In this document: positions 56,501 to 64,000 of the stretch, piece after piece
How the letters are laid out: the number at the start of each line of letters is the position of its first letter
Numbering within the stretch: position 1 is the first letter of the stretch
Origin: Plantago ovata
Taxonomy: Eukaryota; Streptophyta; Magnoliopsida; Lamiales; Plantaginaceae
Direction: 5' to 3'
DNA: 64,000 bases
Assembly: GCA_028274465.1 (NCBI GenBank)
Contig: CM051457.1
Coordinates: 13,753,097-13,817,096 of the forward strand
Program-made: the position numbers and the translations under genes
Notes under the pieces: model-generated
Databases searched by the model: none
The model's input: the letters and a program-made list of their open reading frames with translations, nothing else
Told to the model about the DNA's origin: nothing

Positions 56501-59112
56501 GAGAGAGCCCCTAAATTACAGAAGATTGCTAGGAAAGCTTATATACTTGATTATTACTAGACCAGACATTTCATATGCAGTTGGGATTTTAAGTCAATTT
56601 ATGTATAGATCAACTGTTCAACATATGACAAAGTTACTAAGGATAGTAAGGTACATTAAGAATCACAGGAAATGGATTATTTTTCAACACAGAAAGAAAA
56701 GAAGAAATTGTTGCCTATAGTGATTCTGATCATGGTGGATGCACCTTCTCTAGAAAGTCTACCACTGATTTTTGTATCTTTTATGGAGGATCACTAATTA
56801 GCTGGAGATCAAATAAGCAGCAAGTGTTTAGCAGATCCAGCGCTGAATTTGAGCATAGAGCAATAGCTCCAACATGTTCAGAACTAGTTTGGTTGCTAAG
56901 ACTATTTCATGATTTTTGCATTAAAGTTAAGAAGCATGTACTGCTACTTTGTGATAACCAATCAGTTGTTTAGCTTGCTACTTTGTGATAACCAATCAGT
57001 TGTTTAGCTTACAAGGAATCTTTTCTTTCATGAAAGAACAAAACATGTTGACATAGATTGTCATTACATAAGAGAGAAGGTTCAAGATGGAACGGTTGAA
57101 GTTAAACATGTTCCATCAAAATTTCAGTTAGCAGATGTATTTACCAAACCAATTACAGAAGAAAATTTGATACATGTGTTCTCCAAGATGGATGTTACAA
57201 ACATTTACACGCCAATCTTGAGAGGGAGTGTTAGAAATCAAGAAAAGCACAAGGATCAGAGAACCAAGCCCGAGTACTAGCTGTGAAGAAGAGAAAACTG
57301 AGCCAAGCAGAACAAGTTCGTGATGAGAAGATCTTAGCCAGTCTAAGTAGTGATGGAGCGCACAAGAGAACCACAGAGCGCGTACTGACCAAGAAGAGAC
57401 GAAAGGCGGGAGATTTGAATTGATGGAACAGCCAAAGATGGCGTAGAGGATCAATTTTACCAAATTAGTAAACCTAGGGTTCTACGGCTCATCATCCTTT
57501 CTCATCAAATCCACCTTGTTCTGTAGTGAAATCATGCAAATCAAATGAGGGGTTTTAGAGTGAAAAGGACAATCAGTGAAAACCCCATGTAATTTTGAAT
57601 TTTACAATTAGCTAGGGCAACAGATTAGTAGTATAAATTGAGCACAAGGTTTGCTCTATTTTCTGTAACTTGCGCAGCCATCTTTGATCAATACAATTGA
57701 GTTTTCTTCTCTGTTTTTTGCTTAATTTTGATAGAGTGTGTGGAGATTAAGATAGTGGAATGCTTGAACTCCAAATTAGGGATTAACTGATGGAGAAAGG
57801 TCTAAGTTTGTGTATTCTACACTATTGTTTGGACAATTATGCCATATTTTGATATCGATATAAAAGTTTGTATGTTCTTTACACTAATGTATTTTGCAAA
57901 TCTCTATTTCCATCGAACTATTAGACTGTTTACAAAGGCTTAACTCGCCTGTTGAGGTTAAAAAGGGTTTTAAGTTGATGATCATAAAATTTTCTATAAC
58001 TATAAATCCAGTTTTGAGTTATTTTGTTATTGATCACCTTTCCTCTAAACTTAACTAGAACAATGATTTGTCCAAGATTAAATCCATAGAAGTCAAATCA
58101 CCCTTGCTGGGTTTGACTCACAATTTGGCCGCAAAGAAATTCATGAGCAATAGCTATTGATCTCATCAGGAGCTTATTAATTCCATACTTCCATCCAAGA
58201 AGAGTACTCCATATTAACTTGTTGCTTTTGGTTTGAAACAAATTTTATAAGTAGTATTTCAGCAAGTATTTGTGTGCAAGAAATAAAATACAAGTCAAAT
58301 ATGATCCACAAACAAAAGTTATAACTAAGCAAGTGGCATGCATGCAGCCTGCAGTAAGCCTGGCTATCGACTCTAGCTTCTACTTGTACAGTACTTAAGT
58401 CATCTGAAGTTTTGAACACATGCACACTTTGAATTAAGTTAAGGATGACATTACTGGATTTTTTTGTTATAAAAATTGCATTTATCATTTACTGCTTGGC
58501 TTGAAAGTCTCCACTCTTTTACTTTCAAGATACTATTCTCTAACTCATACCCTCTTTATTTTTATCATCAACGCATGTATTATAATAATATCATTTGGAA
58601 CATAGATTAATGCAAGTCATAAGATAAAAATAAGTACAAGAAAAGAAAAGGTTATATCAATATTTACTGAAGCTATATATAACTTGAACAAGAAAACATA
58701 TACTAGCTCCTACATGTATAAGAAGCGAACATTAAAAAGGATAGATATATTCTCTAATTTAAGTTGTAGTAATAGCTAGTATTTCTACAGAAAAAGGTAA
58801 TCTCCTTTAGTACTTTTAATTTAAGCTATTATTGATGAGAAATGAAGAGCAATATGATTTAAACTTCAGTTGAACAGTCTAACTAGATTAAAGAAGTGAA
58901 GCTTATAAGGTTAGGTTAAATTACCTGGTTGAGGCACTAGAATACTGGTAAAGCTTTCCCCTGTCGGAGAAGACAATGGCAGCAACTTGAGCATCACAGA
59001 GAACGGCCAAATCTTTAGCTTTCTTGAACAACCCATTTCTCCTCTTTGAGAAAGTGACTTGCCTTGGTATTTTCTCCTCAATTTTCTTTATCTCCCTTTT
59101 CCGGCGACCCAT
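44633..59112 (-). CDS. FLC/MAF-clade MIKC MADS-box transcription factor, copy B
   Basis: Predicted 218 aa. Coding order exons: 58925-59112, 47466-47544, 46528-46589, 46342-46438, 45866-45907, 44897-44962, 44633-44755; all joints are in frame and exons 2-6 equal copy A in length. Landmarks: [73 protein letters not shown], a Lys/Glu-rich run, then [18 protein letters not shown] and a tail ending VNDVD. Intron 1 is 11.4 kb with a Copia element. Exon 3 again ends at a GC donor. Same strand and order as copy A, so a tandem duplication. The longer tail versus copy A comes from a one-base difference in exon 7. Family role (flowering repression in the FLC clade) is known for Arabidopsis; here it is inferred. 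Confidence 0.85.
46862..47112. mobile_element. Stowaway-like MITE in intron 2 of gene B
   Basis: Inverted ends: CTCACTCCGTTCCCTTTAAA at the left and, from the right, CTCACTTCGTTCCTCTCTAA, with TA at both borders. About 250 bp. Copy A lacks it in the equivalent intron (about 18.9-19.1 kb), so it inserted after duplication. Confidence 0.75.
48900..49200 (-). mobile_element. Ty3/Gypsy reverse-transcriptase fragment (minus strand)
   Basis: Reverse strand of 49010-49074 reads [20 protein letters not shown], the canonical Gypsy RT motif. Homologous to 23.85-24.1 kb in copy A, so the parent element inserted before the gene duplication. Confidence 0.75.
50364..50521. other. Conserved non-coding block in intron 1 (copy B)
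   Basis: Counterpart of 25436-25593; shares CTAGGCATTGTGAGCAGGCC and TCCTTGTTAATCATGATGTT with few differences. Confidence 0.6.
50582..50903. repeat. 161-bp tandem duplication
   Basis: 50582-50742 and 50743-50903 appear identical base for base (start TAATATTTCTAAAGTGAACA). Only one counterpart segment exists in copy A. Either very recent or an assembly artefact. Confidence 0.9.
50970..50982. repeat. Poly-G tract (13 G)
   Basis: Uninterrupted run of 13 G on the + strand, rare in this AT-rich DNA. Confidence 0.9.
51095..51340 (+). mobile_element. Copia RT/RNase H fragment
   Basis: Broken frames give GSVMYIMV, then [19 protein letters not shown] in another frame: the connection between Copia RT and RNase H. 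About 250 bp, heavily decayed, distinct from the larger Copia element downstream. Confidence 0.55.
51706..52275. mobile_element. Possible MITE
   Basis: Starts CTAAGGCTAGCTCCAACAGA and ends near GGGAGGGTGTGATCCTTTAA; both ends resemble the degenerate AAGG..CTCCAAT-type termini of some plant MITEs, but the inverted match is weak and no target duplication was found. It abuts the Copia 5' LTR. Confidence 0.3.
52294..52803 (+). repeat. 5' LTR of the 52.3-57.7 kb Copia element
   Basis: 510 bp, ends ...TTTTTGACA immediately before the tRNA-Met primer-binding site. Confidence 0.9.
56945..57012. repeat. Short direct duplication in Copia RNase H
   Basis: A unit of about 34 bp (GCTACTTTGTGATAACCAAT...) is repeated head to tail, breaking the RNase H reading frame. 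Confidence 0.85.
57229..57733 (+). repeat. 3' LTR of the 52.3-57.7 kb Copia element
   Basis: 505 bp, matching 52294-52803 with scattered differences; the terminal CA has become TA. Confidence 0.9.
58337..58346. promoter_or_regulatory. RY motif in intron 1 of MADS gene B
   Basis: CATGCATGCA, 579 bp from the end of exon 1, inside a short stretch conserved with copy A (GGCATGCATGCAGCC). A second RY core CATGCA is at 58419-58424, closer to exon 1, a two-site arrangement reminiscent of Arabidopsis FLC. Confidence 0.55.
58925..59112 (-). CDS. Exon 1 of MADS gene B (MADS domain)
   Basis: Full MADS domain beginning [14 protein letters not shown]. An in-frame Met five codons upstream (MLNSE before MGRRK) exists, but MGRRK is the conserved start and copy A has only that one. 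Ends CCAG|GTAATT in phase 2. Confidence 0.9.
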
Positions 59113-59476
59113 TTCAGAATTCAGCAAGCAAGTGTAGGGAAGGGGAAGATCAGCTTACCCTTTTTGTTCTTTAATTTTTAATTTATTATATGAATGAATG
59201 AATATCAAAAAGAAAAGGGTAACGACAAAAAATGTGCAGCATCAAATAGTTGGGTTTAGTTTTAAAGATACATAGAGATAGAGAGGGAGAGGGGGTCACA
59301 GTGCTCAGCTATCCTCCAAAGTTTAAGGTAAAGATTGGGCTGCCTCATTTCACTGTCAATAAAATTTTCCTGTACTACTAGACTACTAGTAAAATCTTCA
59401 CTCTCCCTCATTTAATTCAATTCAATTTTAAATTAAAGAGGATAAGACTGAAAATGAGTGCACCCAATAAAACGAG

Positions 59477-59484
59477 CCACGTGG
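59477..59484. promoter_or_regulatory. G-box in MADS gene B promoter
   Basis: CCACGTGG, 365 bp upstream of the ATG, followed by GGCTTTTGCAGTGCCTAT as in copy A. Confidence 0.55.
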
Positions 59485-59519
59485 AGATCGAGCGGCTTTT
59501 GCAGTGCCTATATGTAGAT

Positions 59520-61029
59520 AGTTACGGCGTTGCTGAAATTAACTACTAAGTTATAGTAGTAATTAATTAAGGAAACGGGAAACCTATTTATTTATTTATT
59601 TTTTTCGAAAATAGAGGGAAACCTATTTATTGATGGGGTACTGGGGAATATGGGTGATAGAAGTATATATCTAATTCTTTAAAATGATTTGACCATCTGA
59701 GCTAATGATTTTACTTGCATGCAGAGTATTTACGTACGGTAAACATCCAACTTGCACACAAAATAACCAAATACTCCATAAGTTTCTTCTATTATGCCTC
59801 GTGTGGTTAATACCGCATGGGCCCATATACTAATGCAACTTGGCGTACTTTAGTGTTCTCCTGATCATATCTTTGTTTACGACCCATTCGATTTATTTTC
59901 TTCTTCTTTTTTTTTCTAAACATTATTCTTCTTCTTCTTTCAATGTAATTTTATGTGTTTTTTCAATATAAAAAAAATAAAAAAATAATTTAGTTCAAAT
60001 TCAACCGGATCAATTTAGATCGATTCAAACGGAAATAACAATACATTTAGTTTCATTAGACGGTAAGGAGGGTTTAGAAATAGTGATGACTAGTTAAAGA
60101 AGTCTACTGATATATATGACGTATAAATCTTAGTAAAAGAGCAAGCTTGTGGTTATTATCATCCCAATCAATGAGCATGGTCATGCTATAGCGTGGCTCT
60201 CCCACACTATCGTGTTGTACACTTGTACGTCATTCTTGCCTTAGGGATTCGTATATATTCGTTGTTCCTCAGTTTTCTTCATTCACACTTCTTTCTTCTT
60301 TGTTTCCAAGAGTGGCGAATACCTTAGGTCGAAGTTGACAACTTCGTTCATCCATTTTATTCATGATATATTATTGACTGTTAAAATATTAAAAAAATAG
60401 TGGAGTTTGTTAAGTACGAGAGACATTATTGTTAATTAATAGAGAAAAAAAAAATACTATGAATAATTAAGTCACCTACATTTTGTATCTTAAAATCTTA
60501 ACTAAACCATGCCTGATTTTAGTGTATTATAATTATAAGTATACTCCATCCATCTCAATTACTAATTAATGACATTTACTATTTATACACTTTTTAAAGG
60601 TGGTGTTGTATTTCATATACATAAATGGTGAAGCTCATGATAAATTAGTAAAAATAAGTAGATAGAAAATGAAATCGAATGGGAAAGGAAAAAAAGGTTA
60701 AATGACACGTGTTCTTTTGCAAATTCGTCGGACAAAAATGCAAATGCATTATTTGTTTTTTTTTTTTTTTTTCTCTCTGAAAGAATATTATGTGTTAGTT
60801 AATTTCAAATAACCGCACTTGTTTAGAAAGGCTCTAAATTGACACATTTTTGGTAGAAGAATTTGCAAACACCACCCATTTCATAAAAAACTATAAAGTA
60901 AACGAAGATAAAGAATATAAAACATAAAAAGGGCTATTGTAGGATCAAGCAGCTTGGCATCACAAATTAATTTAATCTATTAGATATTTTATTTAACAAA
61001 TTACACTAGTTTCGGCCGTTCGTCCAAAT
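59520..61029. other. Intergenic region upstream of MADS gene B
   Basis: AT-rich. A half-MITE-like sequence (ACTCCATCCATCTCAATTAC, 60541-60565) and a T-run (60758-60772) are the only structures noted. No gene. Confidence 0.4.
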
Positions 61030-61032
61030 TTA

Positions 61033-61313
61033 GTGAGTGTTTGCAAATGCTTTTGGAACCTGTTTTTAACTTGCTTATGTTGGAAGTTGAATAAAGTTGA
61101 TTTTAACCAAAAATCAAGGGGTGTTTGGAATTTTGATAAAAAAAAGTAGTTGTAGAAGCCAAAAGTATCATTTGAGTTACTTTTCAACTTTTGACAGTTA
61201 CATGTTTTTTTTAGGAGAATTTACAGCAGAAACAGGCAAATCAAACACTAAAAATTGAGCTTCTCTACTCCAGAAGCACAAAAGCACTTTTTGTATCATT
61301 TGAAAACACTCAC
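61033..61313. mobile_element. Tourist-like (PIF/Harbinger) MITE
   Basis: TIRs GTGAGTGTTTGCAAATG and, from the right, GTGAGTGTTTTCAAATG, flanked by a TTA duplication (61030-61032, 61314-61316). 281 bp. The 3-bp TTA site fits the PIF/Harbinger group. Confidence 0.75.
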
Positions 61314-61316
61314 TTA

Positions 61317-62026
61317 ATATGGCAGCCATCTTGATGCAGTATTAATATATTTAAATTAATAAAAATATTGTCATTAAATCAAATACCACTTTTGTCCTTA
61401 AAATAATATATAAATAATAAAATAATTTTTAAATTTCCAGTTTTACCCTTGGATGAATTTTTAATTTTTAAAATTAAATTACAATTAATTATTTAATTAT
61501 CATAATGAATTTTAAAATACTAATAATTGTTACTTCCTATTAAAACTCATTGCTTTTAGAAAAAAAAATAGAAACGATAAGAAAAAACAAAAAATACCCC
61601 ATCTTTGTTAAACAACCTCACGGTGTGTTGCTGGTATTGAGCAGCTTAGTTTCCTTTCCTTTGTTTTCTGGTTAGGATGTTCCGTTCTTCTTACGGAGCT
61701 GTATGAAAGGCGATTGTTCTTTACCATTTTTTTTATTTTTAAGTGTATCCCTCATTCTCTTCGTAAGACTTTTTTAAAATAAATTTTACTGTTTAAAAAA
61801 AAAAACGTCATTTTTGTTAATCAACGTCACGTCCTCACCTCCTTATACCCAATGAGCTACTCGTCCTCATAGCCAGCGAAGGGAGGGGGGTTCAACATGT
61901 GTTGTAGCACAGGTTGATATTGGAAATATTGAATTTTTTATATGTATCACAAATTAAATTTTAGACTTAGCACATGTTATTTTTAGTTTGAGTCTTCTCT
62001 TTTACCTCTAAAAATACTATTTTATC

Positions 62027-62057
<31 letters not shown>

Positions 62058-62755
62058 AATGAACTATAATATGAAGATAAAAATATATTTTATACGTTAT
62101 TATTTATTTTTATGTAATTATTTCAATTAACACAGGAACACAGGATGAAAAAAAATTCTAGTTTCGCCCCTGCGCATAGCTATCTGTGATCGAGTTGAAG
62201 CAGTTAACTCAGAGACCCACCAAAACGCCATCAATTTTGACAAAATTATCCAACCCTTATTAAGCAACAGAGTTTCAATGCTCTCTCACGTGATTACATC
62301 GGTTGTGAATCCACTTTTGGAGTTGATGGTTGAGATTAACGATGAATGGGGTTGGAGCTGTGAAGACTGATAAGTTCGTTTTTCTATAAACGGCAATGTA
62401 CAGATACTTCTACACTTGGAATGAGTCTGTTCTACTTCCAAAATTCATGGGTTTTTAGGTTTTGCTTACGATTCTGGTACTCTGGTTACAGTTTTGTTGC
62501 CCAATACAGAACTTTTGTCTCAATGCTGATCAGGCTGCGCCCATTGACATAACTCCCCGATCTTAATGTTTAATTTAACGTGATTGCCAGAAACAATTGG
62601 AAATTTAGGCCATGTCATGTTATTTTCATCTGAAAATTAATAAAAATCAAATCAGTTCATTTTCATCTGAAAATTAATAAAAATCAGATCAGTTCAAATG
62701 CATTAAGTTCGAATGCATTAAGTTCGGTTCAGTTCAGATTTGACTAATACAAGTA
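61317..62755. other. Intergenic, low-complexity DNA
   Basis: Includes a (TA)n microsatellite at 62028-62053 and a 40-bp-scale direct repeat (TTTTCATCTGAAAATTAATA) at about 62620-62690. No gene recognised. Confidence 0.45.
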
Positions 62756-63031
62756 CTCACTCCATTTTTAATTATAAGTAATTTTAGGTGTTTTCACACA
62801 TTAGAGAAATAATTGATTTAACTTATTTTATTCCTTAATTAGTTATAAAATTTATGTAGCTTTTATTGTTTTAATAAGAAAGAGATATAGAAAAAAATGA
62901 AATGATGCACTTTTAATACTACTAAAAGTAAGGAGAAAGTACATTAAAAAAATTTAAAAAATCTAAAACTACTTATATTTAAGGAAAAGTTCAAAAATGC
63001 TAAAACTACTTATAAATAAAAACGGAGGGAC
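62756..63031. mobile_element. Stowaway-like MITE
   Basis: Left end CTCACTCCATTTTTAATTAT and right end whose reverse complement is AGTCCCTCCGTTTTTATTTA, followed on both arms by AAGTARTTTTAG; abuts TA. About 276 bp. Confidence 0.65.
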
Positions 63032-64000
63032 TAGCATTTTGTACTACAAATAAATTCAGTTCAAACTGTTTAAAGACGAAGAGAGGAGCCTTAATCCCTT
63101 CAACAATAATCGTTATGCCTAATCACCAGGAGGTTATGCAACTTAATACAACAGTACCAAACGCCACTATCAAAGAAGCACCGGAAGGATTAAAGGTCAC
63201 TATTCAAATACAAGACCCATACGTAGATACGTTTAAAAAATAAATAAATAAAATAACATGAATACGCAGAGGATAAGTTTAATTATTTATTTATATAATC
63301 TTTAATATATTCAATATTTAAGCTCAATTTCTAAATCTAAACTACCAAATAAGAAAAATATTCATGTACATGAGCAATATACACAAAAATACATAAATAT
63401 TCTATCTCAATCGGATCACTATCAGATATCATAAACACAGATCTAATTTAATCAACAAAATTAAGGAAACGTATCTCTCAGGCATTTCTGATGCTCTGTG
63501 CCAATACATCCATTTTGTAGTGTGCACAGTACCCATCCTTCCTAGGTCACTATACTCCCGATCAAATTCAAATCTAACCCACATACATAATCTCCTCCCA
63601 TTAAAATTTTAACATTGAGGATAAAATAGTTGGCTTTACTATTAAATATCAGTACAGGTTTGTGAAATGATTGAATCGTATTCTCGAAAAAAACATAACT
63701 TGACAAAAACATTACGCACAGTGCTTAAAGAGTATTGTTCAAAATCCAGTTTATATCAACCTATATATCCAAAGCTTGATAACAGAAGCTTCATGTATAT
63801 TATCTCATCATGAGGCACGCAGGTAACTTGGCAACACAAAAAACCATACATAATTTTTGGAAAAGAGGTCAAATAGGTATCTACACATGTAATGAGATAG
63901 TCCAAGATTCGAGAGTATTAAAACTGAAAGCAATTTCTAAAGGATATGACATTGTTTAATTAGACTCCAGACTCGATGAAACCATCTGTCTAATAAAGTT
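63032..64000. other. Right-edge intergenic DNA
   Basis: No coding or repeat structure that I can support. Confidence 0.35.

Larger units (their letters stand above)
52294..57733 (+). mobile_element. Copia LTR retrotransposon, degenerate, in intron 1 of gene B
   Basis: LTRs 52294-52803 and 57229-57733 (TGTTAGAAATC... ends). Primer-binding site TGGTATCAGAGC (52804-52815), complementary to initiator tRNA-Met, and polypurine tract AGAGGGAG just before the 3' LTR. Domains in Copia order: gag zinc knuckle [14 protein letters not shown] (53505-53546), protease region with DSG changed to ESG (about 53883), pre-integrase [15 protein letters not shown], integrase SDNGPKFN and [17 protein letters not shown] (54675-54840), [21 protein letters not shown] (55819-55875) with YVDD changed to DVDD, RNase H to SSAEFEHRA (about 56840). 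Many stops and frameshifts: inactive. Clear target duplications are absent (GATGG vs GAGTG). Confidence 0.9.
47545..58924 (-). other. Giant intron 1 of MADS gene B (11,380 bp)
   Basis: From GT at 58924-58923 to the AG before 47544. It holds an old minus-strand Gypsy RT fragment shared with copy A, the conserved block at 50364-50521, a 161-bp tandem duplication, a Copia fragment, and a Copia element at 52294-57733. Confidence 0.8.

Noticed and set aside
52289..57738. Target-site duplication for the second Copia element
   Set aside because: Flanks GATGG and GAGTG match at only three of five bases, so not claimed.

Overview
The window is nuclear DNA of a flowering plant, very probably a eudicot. 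Coding density is low, the sequence is AT-rich, genes have GT-AG introns, and plant-specific families dominate: MIKC-type MADS-box genes, ATG8, Copia and Gypsy LTR retrotransposons, Cassandra, tRNA-derived SINEs, MULEs and MITEs. The species cannot be named from the sequence alone. Most short open frames are chance or transposon debris; the real genes appear only when exons are joined.

Layout. 0-10 kb: a probable promoter/5' leader of a leftward gene lying off the left edge, then nested repeats (SINE copies, a solo LTR split by a MULE-like element, a 103-bp tandem array, a Cassandra solo LTR). 10.9-12.6 kb: an intact five-exon ATG8 gene of the h/i type on the + strand. 13.2-14.3 kb: a long-TIR MULE-like foldback. 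16.2-41.3 kb and 43.4-59.5 kb: two tandem, same-strand (-) copies of a FLOWERING LOCUS C/MAF-clade MADS-box gene. Each has seven coding exons and a giant first intron (about 21.0 kb and 11.4 kb). 59.5-64 kb: intergenic DNA with MITEs.

By hand splicing, both MADS genes are uninterrupted (predicted 214 and 218 aa). Canonical exon sizes (79, 62, 97, 42, 66 bp) are identical in the two copies. Both copies share a GC 5' splice site in intron 3, a G-box about 0.36-0.47 kb upstream of the ATG, an RY motif (CATGCATGCA) 0.5-0.6 kb inside intron 1, and a conserved block about 0.5-0.66 kb beyond the stop codon. These positions resemble the VAL1-bound nucleation region and the antisense (COOLAIR) promoter of Arabidopsis FLC. 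That functional parallel is an inference. The tandem pair with this preserved non-coding architecture is the most interesting system in the window.

The first introns record the history. A decayed minus-strand Gypsy element and a conserved non-coding block occur in both introns, so they predate the duplication. Copy A then carries a plus-strand Gypsy remnant (with a Cassandra LTR in it), Copia debris and a Copia element with a solo LTR nested inside it. Copy B carries a different Copia element and a 161-bp tandem duplication.
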